Shown: positions 55,173 to 64,000 of the stretch, in pieces | Layout: each line of letters opens with the position of its first letter | Position numbering within the stretch: the stretch's first letter is position 1 | DNA from: Streptomyces sp. MJM8645 | GTDB lineage: Bacteria > Actinomycetota > Actinomycetes > Streptomycetales > Streptomycetaceae | Direction of reading: 5' to 3' | DNA: 64,000 bases | NCBI RefSeq assembly: GCF_001625365.1 | Contig: NZ_LJJF01000001.1 | Coordinates: 2,356,001-2,420,000 of the forward strand | Notes under the pieces: generated by a model | What the model was told of the DNA's origin: nothing | The model's database searches: none | Seen by the model: only the letters and a program-made list of their open reading frames with translations | Made by a program: the position numbers and the translations under genes

Positions 55173-57182
55173 TCAGGCCTCGTTGGCGCCCGCGTACATC
55201 GCGGTGACGGCGTCCGCGTAGGTCCGCTCGACCACCGGGCGCTTGATCTTCAGGCTCGGGGTGAGCTCGCCGTGCTCGATGTCGAGATCGCGCGGCAGCA
55301 AGTGGAACTTCTTGATCGTCTGCCAGCGCTGGAGGTCGGCGTTGAGCCGCTTGACGAAGCCCTCGATCAGCTGGTGCACCTGCGGGTCGGCGGTCACCTC
55401 GGCGTAGGACTTGCCCTTCAGCCCGTGCTCGGCGGCCCACGGCATGATGACCGCCTCGTCCAGGCCGATCAACGCGGTGCAGAAGTTGCGGCCGTTGCCG
55501 ATCACGAGGATGTTGCTGACGAACGGGCAGACCGCCTTGAACCTGCCCTCGACCTCGCTGGGCGCGACGTACTTGCCGCCGGAGGTCTTGAACAGGTCCT
55601 TCTTGCGGTCGGTTATCCGCAGGAAGCCGTCGGGGCCGAGCTCGCCGATGTCCTCGGTGTGGAACCAGCCGTCGGCCTCCAGCACCTCGGCGGTCTTCTC
55701 GGGCAGGTCGTGGTAGCCGCGCATGACGCCGGGGCCGCGCAGCAGGATCTCGCCGTCCTCGGCGATCCGGACCTCGGTGCCGGGCAGCGGGCGGCCCACG
55801 GTGCCGATCCGGATGTCCTCCTCACGGTTGACGCAGGAGCCGGCGCTGGTCTCGCTGAGGCCGTAGCCCTCCAGGATCGGCACGCCGGCGCCGAGGAAGA
55901 AGTAGCCGATCTCGGGCGCGAGCGCGGCGCTGCCGGAGACGGCGCCGCGCAGCCGGCCGCCGAAGGCCGCGCGGATCTTGGCGTAGACCAGCTTGTCGGC
56001 CAGGCCGTGCTGGAGCCTGAGGCCCAGCGGGGCGGTGCCGGCACCGGTGGCGATCCGGCTCTCCTGGACGGCGCGGGCGTGCTCGCGGGCGACCTTGGCG
56101 GCCCACCGGAAGATCTTGTACTTGGCGCCGCCCTCGGCCCGGGCCCGGCCGGCGATGCCGTTGTAGACCTTCTCGAAGATGCGCGGCGCCGAGGCCATCA
56201 CGGTCGGCCGGATGACCGGCAGGTTGTGGATGATCCGGTCGACCCGGCCGTCCACGGCCATCACGTGGCCGGTGGCGATCTGGCCGGAGATCAGCGTCTT
56301 GCCGAACACGTGCGACAGCGGCAGCCACATGAACTGGACGTCGTCGGAGCGCAGCAGCCCGCTGGCCTCCTGGGCCCGGGCCTCGTACGCCCAGCAGTCG
56401 TGCACCAGGCGCACGCCCTTGGGGCGGCCGGTGGTGCCGGAGGTGTAGATGAGGGTGGCCAGCTGCTCCTTGTCGAGCGCGGCGACGGTCTTCTCGACCG
56501 CGTCCGGGTGCTGCTCCAGGTACTCGGCGCCGCGCTGCTCCAGCTCGGCGAGGGTGAGCACGGTGAGGGCGTTCAGGCCCTCGGCCTCGGGGGTACTGGC
56601 CCCTGGGGCGCCCGCCTCGGCGGCATCAGTCCCAGCGGCGTCACTCCCGGCGGCGTCGGCCTCGGGGGCGTCGGCCTCGGGGGCGTCGAAGAGGATGACG
56701 GTCCGCAGCTCGGGCAGCTGTCCGAGCTGGTCGACGGCCTTGGCGAGTTGGGCGGAGTTCTCCGCGAACAGCGCCCTGGAACCGGAGTTGGAGAGGATGA
56801 ACGCGGTCTCGTCGGCGTTGGTGCTGGGATAGACGGTCGTGGTGGCGGCACCCGCGCACATGTTCCCGAGGTCGGCGATGATCCATTCGAGCCGGGTGGA
56901 GGAGGCGAGCGCCACCCGGTCCTCCGGCTGGATGCCGAGCGCCATCAGCCCGGCGGCCACCGCCTTGACCCGGGCCGCGGTCTGCGCCCAGGTCAGCGAG
57001 CGCCACTGCTCGGCGCCGGGGGCGCTGTCCGCGGCGTGCTCGTCGACCGGGGCCGGGTAGCGGTAGGCCTCGGCGTTCGGGGTGGCGGCGACCCGCTCCA
57101 GGAAGAGGTGGGCGACGGAGGCGGGACGCCCGGCGACCAAGTCGGCACTGCCGGAGTCGATCAGGGACTGCGCGGAACTCAA
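55173..57182 (-). CDS. fadD: Long-chain fatty acid CoA ligase (AMP-forming) with low-complexity insertion
   Basis: A 669-residue adenylate-forming ligase that activates fatty acids. The AMP-binding core is LIYTSGTTGRPKGVRLVHD, with EGYGLSETSAGSC (motif A5) and DIGELGPDGFLRITDRKKDLFK (A7-A8) and the C-terminal Lys region. Between about residues 164 and 205 there is an Asp/Ala/Glu/Pro/Gly-rich insertion (EADAPEADAAGSDAAGTDA and more) encoded by imperfect 15-bp repeats. This is longer than in relatives and probably an exposed loop. It is divergent from the ABC exporter operon. Confidence 0.92.
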   Translation of the reverse strand: MSSAQSLIDSGSADLVAGRPASVAHLFLERVAATPNAEAYRYPAPVDEHAADSAPGAEQWRSLTWAQTAARVKAVAAGLMALGIQPEDRVALASSTRLEWIIADLGNMCAGAATTTVYPSTNADETAFILSNSGSRALFAENSAQLAKAVDQLGQLPELRTVILFDAPEADAPEADAAGSDAAGTDAAEAGAPGASTPEAEGLNALTVLTLAELEQRGAEYLEQHPDAVEKTVAALDKEQLATLIYTSGTTGRPKGVRLVHDCWAYEARAQEASGLLRSDDVQFMWLPLSHVFGKTLISGQIATGHVMAVDGRVDRIIHNLPVIRPTVMASAPRIFEKVYNGIAGRARAEGGAKYKIFRWAAKVAREHARAVQESRIATGAGTAPLGLRLQHGLADKLVYAKIRAAFGGRLRGAVSGSAALAPEIGYFFLGAGVPILEGYGLSETSAGSCVNREEDIRIGTVGRPLPGTEVRIAEDGEILLRGPGVMRGYHDLPEKTAEVLEADGWFHTEDIGELGPDGFLRITDRKKDLFKTSGGKYVAPSEVEGRFKAVCPFVSNILVIGNGRNFCTALIGLDEAVIMPWAAEHGLKGKSYAEVTADPQVHQLIEGFVKRLNADLQRWQTIKKFHLLPRDLDIEHGELTPSLKIKRPVVERTYADAVTAMYAGANEA

Positions 57183-57535
57183 CGAGGACCTCCGGGGGCG
57201 GGTGGCCGTCTGAGGGATGGTTTCGGCGCCCGTGGGGGGCGGTCGCCGGGCCCCCGGTCAACCCTGGCGATACCGGCGAGTAACAAGGGGGCAATCAGCA
57301 GCCTAGGGGGAAACCGGTCATTCCGTAAGAGGGCGGGGCCCGGCCGGCACACCACCGCACCACCGGTGCCCGACGACGACTCCGCCCCGCGCCCCGGTGA
57401 ACCCCTGCAACCGGGCCCGCCGTACGGTTCGGCAAAGGACTGGGCAAACCTGCGGTCCACAACTCGTGAATCTCCTGTACGAGTCCACCAAAGAACGAGA
57501 ATCGGGATGCGAATCCACCCGTCGACGACAAGAGT
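57183..57535. other. Divergent promoter region between fadD and the ABC exporter
   Basis: This 353-bp gap has no gene. It must hold both promoters. A loose dyad CTCGT...ACGAG lies at about 57464-57484, upstream of the ABC exporter. I could not pick reliable -10/-35 elements. Confidence 0.5.
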
Positions 57536-59275
57536 GTGCCAGTGCTGATCAGACTTCTCAGGGCGTACCTGCGCCCGTACTCCCGACCGATCGCGCTGCT
57601 CGTGGGGCTCCAACTGGTGTCCACCCTGGCGGCGCTCTACCTGCCGACGCTCAACGCCGACATCATCGACGACGGCGTGGTCAAGGGCGACACCGGCTAC
57701 ATCCTGCAAGTGGGCGGGGTGATGATCGGCATCACCCTGGTCCAGGCGCTCTGCTCGATCGGCGCCGTCTACTACGGATCCCGCACCGCCATGGCCTTCG
57801 GCCGGGACGTCCGCGCCGCCGTCTTCGACCGGGTGCAGAGCTTCTCCGCCCGCGAGGTCGGCCAGTTCGGCGCCCCCTCGCTGATCACCCGCACCACCAA
57901 CGACGTCCAACAGGTCCAGATGCTGGCCCTGATGAGCTTCACGCTCATGGTGGCCGCCCCGATCATGTGCGTCGGCGGCATCATCATGGCCCTCAACCAG
58001 GACGTGCCGCTGTCCGGCCTGCTGCTCGCGGTCATCCCGCTGCTCGGCGCCGTCGTCCTCCTCCTGGTCCGCTCGCTGCGCCCCAAGTTCCGCAGCATGC
58101 AGACCCGGATCGACACCGTGAACCGGGTCCTGCGCGAGCAGATCACCGGCATCCGGGTCATCCGCGCCTTCGTCAAGGACGACCACGAGCAGGCCCGCTT
58201 CGCCAAGGCCAACGGGGACCTCACCGACACCGCCCTCCAGGTCGGCCGGCTGATGTCGTTCATGTTCCCGGCCGTGATGCTGGTCGTGAACGTCTCCAGC
58301 GTCGCCGTGCTCTGGTTCGGCGCCCACCGGATCGACAACGGCGGCATGCAGATCGGCGCGCTCACCGCCTTCCTCTCCTACCTGATGCAGATCCTGATGA
58401 GCGTCATGATGGCCACCTTCATGTTCATGATGGTGCCGCGCGCCGAGGTCTGCGCCGAGCGCATCGAGGAGGTCCTCGGCACCTCCTCCAGCGTCGTCCC
58501 GCCCGCCGCGCCGATCACCGAGGTGCTGCGCCGCGGCAACCTGGAACTGCGCGACGTCGACTTCCGCTACCCCGGCGCCGAGGCCTCGGTGCTGCGCGGC
58601 ATCGCCATCACCGCCCGCCCCGGCGAGACCACCGCCGTCATCGGATCCACCGGCAGCGGCAAGTCCACCCTGCTCGGACTCGTACCCCGACTGTTCGACG
58701 CCACCTCCGGCCAGGTCCTGCTCGACGGCGTCGACGTGCGCGAACTCGCCCCCGAGACGATCGCCGAGAGCGTCGGCCTCGTCCCGCAGAAGCCCTACCT
58801 GTTCTCCGGCACCGTCGCCAGCAACCTCCGCTACGGCCGGCCCGACGCCACCGACGAGGAGCTCTGGCACGCCCTGGAGATCGCCCAGGCCAAGGACTTC
58901 GTCGAGGAACTGGCCGAAGGCCTGGACGCCCCGATCGCCCAGGGCGGCGGCAACGTCTCCGGCGGCCAGCGCCAACGCCTGGCCATCGCCCGGGCCCTGG
59001 TCCGCCAGCCCGACGTCTACCTGTTCGACGACTCCTTCTCGGCGCTCGACTACGCCACCGACGCCAGGCTGCGCAAGGCCCTCGCCCGCGAGACCTCCGA
59101 CGCCACCGTGCTGATCGTCGCCCAGCGCGTCTCCACCATCCGCGACGCCGACCGGATCATCGTCCTCGACGAAGGCGCGGTCGTCGGCACCGGCACCCAC
59201 CACGAACTGATGGCCGACAACCCGACGTACCGGGAGATCGTGCTCTCCCAGCTCACCGAGCAGGAGGCGGCGTGA
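57536..59275 (+). CDS. ABC exporter subunit A (degenerate-site partner)
   Basis: A 579-residue half-size exporter: six membrane segments (about residues 1-320) and an ATPase domain. Walker A is GSTGSGKSTLL, signature VSGGQRQR, Walker B VYLFDDSFSALD with Asp in place of the catalytic Glu, and the H-loop His replaced by Gln in LIVAQRVSTI. These changes mark the non-hydrolysing half of a heterodimer of the TM287/288 type. The GTG at 57536 is chosen. Its stop overlaps the start of subunit B by 4 nt, so the two are coupled. Confidence 0.9.
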   Translation: MPVLIRLLRAYLRPYSRPIALLVGLQLVSTLAALYLPTLNADIIDDGVVKGDTGYILQVGGVMIGITLVQALCSIGAVYYGSRTAMAFGRDVRAAVFDRVQSFSAREVGQFGAPSLITRTTNDVQQVQMLALMSFTLMVAAPIMCVGGIIMALNQDVPLSGLLLAVIPLLGAVVLLLVRSLRPKFRSMQTRIDTVNRVLREQITGIRVIRAFVKDDHEQARFAKANGDLTDTALQVGRLMSFMFPAVMLVVNVSSVAVLWFGAHRIDNGGMQIGALTAFLSYLMQILMSVMMATFMFMMVPRAEVCAERIEEVLGTSSSVVPPAAPITEVLRRGNLELRDVDFRYPGAEASVLRGIAITARPGETTAVIGSTGSGKSTLLGLVPRLFDATSGQVLLDGVDVRELAPETIAESVGLVPQKPYLFSGTVASNLRYGRPDATDEELWHALEIAQAKDFVEELAEGLDAPIAQGGGNVSGGQRQRLAIARALVRQPDVYLFDDSFSALDYATDARLRKALARETSDATVLIVAQRVSTIRDADRIIVLDEGAVVGTGTHHELMADNPTYREIVLSQLTEQEAA

Positions 59276-61413
59276 CCACCCCCGGCAAGCCCGACGCGGA
59301 CACCAGGACCGCGGACACCGCGACAGCGGACACCAGGACCGCGGACACCGCGACAGCGGACCCCGAGGCCGCGGACACCAGAACCGCGGACCCCGAGACC
59401 ACGGACACCACACAGCCCGACCCGGACACCAAGGCCGCGGACCCCGCCGACGAACTGCCCAGCGACTCGCAGGCCGCCGCCGCCCGCCGCGGCCCCGCCG
59501 GACCGGGCCGCTTCATGGGCGGCCAGGGCACCGAGAAGTCCATGGACTTCAAGGGCTCCGGCAAGCGGCTGCTCGCCCTGCTGCGCCCCGAACGCAACCT
59601 GATCTCCGGCGTGCTGGCCCTCGGCGTGCTCAGCATCGGCTGCGCCGTCACCGGCCCCAAGGTCCTCGGCAACGCCACCGACCTGATCTTCGCCGGCGTC
59701 GTCGGCGCCCGCTTCGAACCCGGCACCTCCAAGGCGCAGATCGTCGAGGGGCTGCGCGCCCACGGCGAGGGCGGCGTCGCCGGCCTGCTCTCCTCGGTGG
59801 ACTTCACCCCCGGCCAGGGCATGGACTTCGGCGCCATCGGCACCGTCCTGCTCTGGGTGCTGGTCATCTACCTCGCCTCCGCCCTGTTCGGCATCGTCCA
59901 GGGCCGGCTGGCCACCACGGCGATCCAGCGGGCCGGCTACCGGCTGCGCCAAGACGTCGAGGCCAAAATCGCCCGACTGCCGCTCAGCTACTTCGACAAG
60001 CAGCCGCGCGGCGAGGTGCTCAGCCGGGTCACCAACGACATCGACAACATCAGCCAGTCCATGCAGCAGACCATGGGACAGGTCGTCAACTCGCTGCTCA
60101 CCGTGGTCGGCGTGCTGGCCATGATGTTCTGGATCTCCCCGCTGCTGGCGACGATCGCCCTGGTCTCGGTGCCGCTGTCGGTGGCCGTCGCCGCCAAGGT
60201 CGGCAAGCGGGCGCAGCCCCAGTTCGTCCAGCAGTGGAAGTCCACCGGCCAACTCAACGCGCACATCGAGGAGATGTACACCGGCCACACCCTGGTCAAG
60301 GTGTTCGGCCGCCAGCGCGAGTCCGCCGAGACCTTCCGCGAGCACAACGAGGCGCTGTACACCTCCAGCTTCCGGGCGCAGTTCATCTCCGGGATCATCC
60401 AGCCCGCGATGATGCTGATCGGCAACCTGCAGTACGTGCTGGTCGCGGTCGTCGGCGGCCTGCGGGTGGCCAGCGGCGCGCTGTCCATCGGCGACGTGCA
60501 GGCGTTCATCCAGTACTCGCGGCAGTTCAGCCAGCCACTCACCCAGGTCGCCAGCATGGCCAACCTGGTGCAGTCCGGGGTCGCCTCCGCCGAGCGCGTC
60601 TTCGAGCTGCTGGACGCCCCCGAGCAGACCCCCGAACCGGCCGTGTCCGAGCGGCCCGACACCATCCACGGCCGGGTCGCCTTCCAGGACGTGTCCTTCC
60701 GCTACGACCCCGAGAAGCCGCTCATCGAGGACCTCTCGCTCAAGGTCGAACCCGGCCAGACCGTCGCCATCGTCGGCCCCACCGGCGCCGGCAAGACCAC
60801 CCTGGTCAACCTCCTGATGCGGTTCTACGAGGTCAGCTCCGGACGCATCACCCTCGACGGGGTCGACGTCTCCGCGATGTCCCGCGAGGACCTGCGCTCC
60901 GGCATCGGCATGGTGCTCCAGGACACCTGGCTGTTCGGCGGCACCATCGCCGACAACATCGCCTACGGCGCCCAGGGAGCCACCCGCGAGCAGGTCGTCG
61001 AGGCCGCCAAGGCCGCCCACGTCGACCGCTTCGTGCGCACCCTGCCGGACGGCTACGACACCGTCATCGACGACGACGGCGCCGGGGTCAGCGCGGGCGA
61101 GAAGCAGCTGATCACCATCGCCCGGGCGTTCCTCGCCCAGCCGTCGATCCTCGTCCTGGACGAGGCGACCAGCTCCGTCGACACCCGCACCGAGGTGCTG
61201 ATCCAGCGGGCCATGGCCCGGCTGCGCACCGGCCGCACCAGCTTCGTGATCGCGCACCGGCTCTCCACCATCCGGGACGCCGACGTGATCCTGGTGATGG
61301 AGAACGGCTCGATCGTCGAACAGGGCTCGCACGACGAGCTGATCGCCGCGCACGGCGCCTACGCGCGGCTGTACCAGGCGCAGTTCGCGGAGGCCGTGGC
61401 CGAGGTGGACTGA
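59272..61413 (+). CDS. ABC exporter subunit B with Thr/Ala/Asp repeat N-terminus
   Basis: A 713-residue half-exporter forming a heterodimer with subunit A. The first 60 or so residues are a low-complexity array of DTRTADTATA-like decapeptides from 30-bp repeats, followed by PGRFMGGQGTEKSMDFKGSG and a standard exporter membrane domain with an extra loop near residues 145-190. The ATPase has Walker A GPTGAGKTTLV, Walker B ILVLDEATSSVD (catalytic Glu present), H-loop FVIAHRLSTI, and a degenerate signature VSAGEKQ instead of LSGGQ. So the single working site is shared with subunit A's signature. Substrate unknown. GTG start at 59272. Confidence 0.9.
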   Translation: MTTPGKPDADTRTADTATADTRTADTATADPEAADTRTADPETTDTTQPDPDTKAADPADELPSDSQAAAARRGPAGPGRFMGGQGTEKSMDFKGSGKRLLALLRPERNLISGVLALGVLSIGCAVTGPKVLGNATDLIFAGVVGARFEPGTSKAQIVEGLRAHGEGGVAGLLSSVDFTPGQGMDFGAIGTVLLWVLVIYLASALFGIVQGRLATTAIQRAGYRLRQDVEAKIARLPLSYFDKQPRGEVLSRVTNDIDNISQSMQQTMGQVVNSLLTVVGVLAMMFWISPLLATIALVSVPLSVAVAAKVGKRAQPQFVQQWKSTGQLNAHIEEMYTGHTLVKVFGRQRESAETFREHNEALYTSSFRAQFISGIIQPAMMLIGNLQYVLVAVVGGLRVASGALSIGDVQAFIQYSRQFSQPLTQVASMANLVQSGVASAERVFELLDAPEQTPEPAVSERPDTIHGRVAFQDVSFRYDPEKPLIEDLSLKVEPGQTVAIVGPTGAGKTTLVNLLMRFYEVSSGRITLDGVDVSAMSREDLRSGIGMVLQDTWLFGGTIADNIAYGAQGATREQVVEAAKAAHVDRFVRTLPDGYDTVIDDDGAGVSAGEKQLITIARAFLAQPSILVLDEATSSVDTRTEVLIQRAMARLRTGRTSFVIAHRLSTIRDADVILVMENGSIVEQGSHDELIAAHGAYARLYQAQFAEAVAEVD

Positions 61414-61490
61414 CCGTCGCACACCGCCGGTGCCGAGCCGGGGCGGGCCCGAACCGCCCCGGCTCCTCGTCCGCGGCGCGCTGCGGCGGC

Positions 61491-61544
61491 GGAAGCTGCG
61501 GTGGTCCGCTCCGGCGGGGAAGCTGCGGCGGCCCGCTCCGGTGG
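61491..61544. repeat. Tandem 27-bp duplication after the ABC operon
   Basis: Two imperfect 27-bp copies, 61491-61517 and 61518-61544, both starting GGAAGCTGCGG, lie between the exporter stop and its terminator. They differ at three positions. Likely slippage; no role evident. Confidence 0.8.
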
Positions 61545-61554
61545 AGAGAACGAG

Positions 61555-61588
61555 GAGGGGCCCGGGCGGTTGTCCGCCCGGGCCCCTC
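61555..61588. terminator. Bidirectional terminator between ABC exporter and lepA
   Basis: A 15-bp perfect inverted repeat GAGGGGCCCGGGCGG / CCGCCCGGGCCCCTC (61555-61569, 61574-61588) with loop TTGT lies 15 bp past the lepA stop and after the exporter operon. Confidence 0.9.
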
Positions 61589-61602
61589 TCACGCGCCTGT
61601 GG

Positions 61603-63471
61603 TTACTTCTTTTCCTTCGGCGCCTCGGCGTCGGTGGACAGCGCGGCGATGAAGGCCTCCTGCGGGACCTCCACGCGGCCGACCATCTTCATCCGCTTCT
61701 TGCCTTCCTTCTGCTTCTCCAGCAGCTTGCGCTTGCGCGAGATGTCACCGCCGTAGCACTTGGCGAGGACGTCCTTGCGGATCGCGCGGACCGTCTCACG
61801 GGCGATCACCCGGGAGCCGATGGCCGCCTGGATCGGCACCTCGAACTGCTGGCGCGGGATCAGCTTCTGCAGCTTGCCCGCCATCATCACGCCGTAGCCG
61901 TAGGCCTTGTCCTTGTGCACGATCGCGGAGAAGGCGTCCACCGCGTCGCCGTGCAGCAGGATGTCGACCTTCACCAGCTGGGCGGACTGCTCGCCGATGG
62001 GCTCGTAGTCGAGCGAGGCGTAGCCGCGGGTCTTGGACTTCAGCTGGTCGAAGAAGTCGAAGACGATCTCGGCGAGCGGCAGGGTGTAGCGCAGCTCGAC
62101 CCGGTCCTCGGACAGGTAGTCCATGCCCTGGAGGTTGCCGCGGCGGGACTGGCAGAGCTCCATGATCGCGCCGACGAACTCGTTGGGCGCCAGGATGGTG
62201 CCGCGCACGACCGGCTCGTACACCTCGGCAAGCTTGCCGGTCGGGAACTCGCTCGGGTTGGTGACGATGTGCTCGGTGCCGTCCTCCATGACCACCCGGT
62301 AGACCACGTTCGGGGCGGTGGAGATCAGGTCGAGGTTGAACTCGCGCTCCAGGCGCTCCCGGATGATCTCCAGGTGCAGCAGGCCGAGGAAGCCGCAGCG
62401 GTAGCCGAAGCCGAGCGCGACCGAGGTCTCCGGCTCGTACACCAGCGCGGCATCGTTCAGCCGCAGCTTGTCCAGGGCGTCGCGCAGCAGCGGGTAGTCC
62501 GAGCCGTCCAGCGGGTACAGGCCGGAGAACACCATCGGGCGCGGCTCCTTGTAGCCGCCCAGCGCCTCGGTCGCACCCTTGTGCATCGAGGTGATGGTGT
62601 CACCCACCTTGGACTGCCGGACGTCCTTCACGCCGGTGATGATGTAGCCCACCTCGCCGACGCCCAGGCCGTCGGCGACCTTCGGCTCGGGCGAGATGAC
62701 GCCGATCTCCAGCAGCTCGTGGGTGGCGCCGGTGGACATCATCGCGATCCGCTCGCGCTTGGTGAGCTGCCCGTCCACGACACGCACGTAGGTGACCACG
62801 CCGCGGTAGGAGTCGTACACCGAGTCGAAGATCATCGCGCGGGCCGGGGCGTCCTTGACGCCGACCGGGGCCGGGATGGTGTTGACGATGTGGTCCAGCA
62901 GGTCCTCGACGCCGAGGCCGGTCTTGGCGCTGACCTGCAGCACGTCCGAGGGGTCGCAGCCGATGATGTGCGCGATCTCCGCCGCGTACTTCTCCGGCTG
63001 GGCGGCCGGCAGGTCGATCTTGTTCAGCACCGGGACGATCGTGAGGTCGTTCTCCAGCGCCAGGTACAGGTTGGCGAGGGTCTGCGCCTCGATGCCCTGG
63101 GCCGCGTCGACCACCAGGATGGTGCCCTCGCAGGCCGCGAGGGAGCGGGACACCTCGTACGTGAAGTCCACGTGGCCGGGGGTGTCGATCATGTTGAGGA
63201 TGTGCGTCGTCCCGGCATTCGGACCGGTCTTCGGCGCCCACGGGAGGCGGACCGCCTGCGACTTGATGGTGATGCCGCGCTCGCGCTCGATGTCCATGCG
63301 GTCGAGGTACTGGGCGCGCATCTGCCGCGGGTCGACGACGCCGGTGATCTGCAGCATCCGGTCTGCGAGCGTCGACTTGCCGTGGTCGATGTGGGCGATG
63401 ATGCAGAAGTTGCGGATCAGCGCCGGGTCGGTACGGCTGGGCTCTGGCACATTGCTGGGGGTCGCGGGCAC
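61603..63471 (-). CDS. lepA: Elongation factor 4 (LepA)
   Basis: A 622-residue translational GTPase that helps remodel stalled or mistranslocated ribosomes. G1 is [16 protein letters not shown]2 region [10 protein letters not shown]3 [12 protein letters not shown]4 NKIDLPAAQ, and the LepA-specific C-terminus [20 protein letters not shown] ends KRMKMVGR. The GTG at 63469-63471 gives [20 protein letters not shown], the usual start of Streptomyces LepA; a longer in-frame start at 63591 is less likely. Confidence 0.96.
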   Translation of the reverse strand: MPATPSNVPEPSRTDPALIRNFCIIAHIDHGKSTLADRMLQITGVVDPRQMRAQYLDRMDIERERGITIKSQAVRLPWAPKTGPNAGTTHILNMIDTPGHVDFTYEVSRSLAACEGTILVVDAAQGIEAQTLANLYLALENDLTIVPVLNKIDLPAAQPEKYAAEIAHIIGCDPSDVLQVSAKTGLGVEDLLDHIVNTIPAPVGVKDAPARAMIFDSVYDSYRGVVTYVRVVDGQLTKRERIAMMSTGATHELLEIGVISPEPKVADGLGVGEVGYIITGVKDVRQSKVGDTITSMHKGATEALGGYKEPRPMVFSGLYPLDGSDYPLLRDALDKLRLNDAALVYEPETSVALGFGYRCGFLGLLHLEIIRERLEREFNLDLISTAPNVVYRVVMEDGTEHIVTNPSEFPTGKLAEVYEPVVRGTILAPNEFVGAIMELCQSRRGNLQGMDYLSEDRVELRYTLPLAEIVFDFFDQLKSKTRGYASLDYEPIGEQSAQLVKVDILLHGDAVDAFSAIVHKDKAYGYGVMMAGKLQKLIPRQQFEVPIQAAIGSRVIARETVRAIRKDVLAKCYGGDISRKRKLLEKQKEGKKRMKMVGRVEVPQEAFIAALSTDAEAPKEKK

Positions 63472-63659
63472 CTTGGTCCGATTCTCCGTTGGTCCGGGGC
63501 CGGGGGTGTCCTGGTCATCGCTGACCGGTTTTCCCGGGGACCGGACAGTCTCGTCCGATCGAAATAGTTCCTCCCATCTTCCCACGACCACGGCGCGGAC
63601 CGCCGTTCGGTCCGCCCGGACCTTCTCCGGGCCCGCGCCAGGCGGCAGGATGACACCCC

Positions 63660-63965
63660 GTGATCCTCGAAAGCGCCCTGCTCGACGTCCTGCCCGGACA
63701 GGAGGACGAGTTCCTCGCCGCCTTCGCCGAGGCCCGGCCCCTGATCGCCGTCCAACAGGGCTTCCGCTCCCTGCACCTGCGGCGCTGCCTCGACGAAGGA
63801 CGCGGCTCGCGATTCCTCCTCCAGGTGGAATGGGAGACGCTCGCGGACCACACCGAGGGCTTCCGCCGCTCAGCCGAGTACCGGCAGTGGCGGGAACTGC
63901 TGCACCGCTTCTACCGGCCGTTCCCGGAGGTCGAGCACTACGGGGAGCCGGTGCTCAGTACGTAG
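63660..63965 (+). CDS. ABM-family (antibiotic biosynthesis monooxygenase fold) protein
   Basis: A 101-residue dimeric ferredoxin-like-fold protein. Strand [21 protein letters not shown], helix and [16 protein letters not shown], and [20 protein letters not shown] fit the ABM pattern. The C-terminal [14 protein letters not shown] is typical of small stress or heme-degrading members. No cofactor residues are needed in this family, so function cannot be told. The GTG at 63660 is used. It is divergent from lepA. Confidence 0.8.
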   Translation: MILESALLDVLPGQEDEFLAAFAEARPLIAVQQGFRSLHLRRCLDEGRGSRFLLQVEWETLADHTEGFRRSAEYRQWRELLHRFYRPFPEVEHYGEPVLST

Positions 63966-64000
63966 CCGACCCACTACTGCGCAGGCGACCCGCCGTGGGG

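Overview
The window is high-GC actinobacterial chromosome. Gene content, strong third-position GC bias, GTG/TTG starts, and the gene set glyS, znu/zur, uppS, recO, leuA, era, ybeY, phoH, hrcA-dnaJ2, hemW, lepA together point to the core chromosome of a Streptomycetaceae member (Streptomyces or Kitasatospora). I see no insertion sequence, prophage, tRNA, rRNA or CRISPR array. Most of the window is housekeeping; a few stretches look accessory.

Layout. 1-8.2 kb: the start of dnaG, dgt, a lipoprotein SGNH hydrolase, a PAC2 protein, a GNAT acetyltransferase, an ADP-ribosylglycohydrolase, an AbiEi/DUF559-like protein and a membrane-anchored T1/Sa-type ribonuclease. 8.4-13 kb: ppdK and a tRNA dihydrouridine synthase. 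13-16.9 kb: a two-component system with a DUF4097 protein, facing away from two small unknown genes. 16.9-19.4 kb: an XRE/MmyB-type regulator and a divergent 14-TM MFS exporter with palindromes between them. 19.5-25.8 kb is the most accessory part: a Tat-exported PI-PLC-like protein, two tiny membrane proteins coupled to a methyltransferase that lacks part of its core, unknown proteins, a NADAR protein, and a gene with a TTA (bldA-type) codon. 25.9-30.7 kb: glyS and the zinc uptake operon znuA-znuC-znuB-zur, preceded by two Zur boxes. 30.7-35.5 kb: uppS, recO, a TerB-like gene, and leuA with a leucine-rich leader peptide. 35.6-37 kb: a protealysin-type M4 protease and an emfourin-type inhibitor. 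37.1-50.7 kb: a long leftward run, from hrcA (with CIRCE) through dnaJ2, rsmE, a tricorn-type protease, HIT, rnz, phoH, ybeY, a CBS/CorC protein, small genes and a cytidine-deaminase-like pseudoenzyme to era. 50.8-64 kb: htpX-pspAB, DUF3097, Uma2, hemW, an acyl-CoA ligase, a heterodimeric ABC exporter, lepA and an ABM-fold monooxygenase.

The clearest regulatory logic readable from the DNA: CIRCE for hrcA-dnaJ2; paired Zur boxes over a probably leaderless znuA promoter, with zur as the last gene; a leuA attenuator whose leader has four consecutive Leu codons (three of them rare CTT) and a 9-nt long-range complementarity; and strong GC hairpins at nearly every convergent junction. Several proteins carry in-frame low-complexity repeat expansions. 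Two enzymes appear to have lost core catalytic parts. No wholly new multi-gene system is certain; the best candidate for undescribed biology is the 20.66-22.90 kb cluster.
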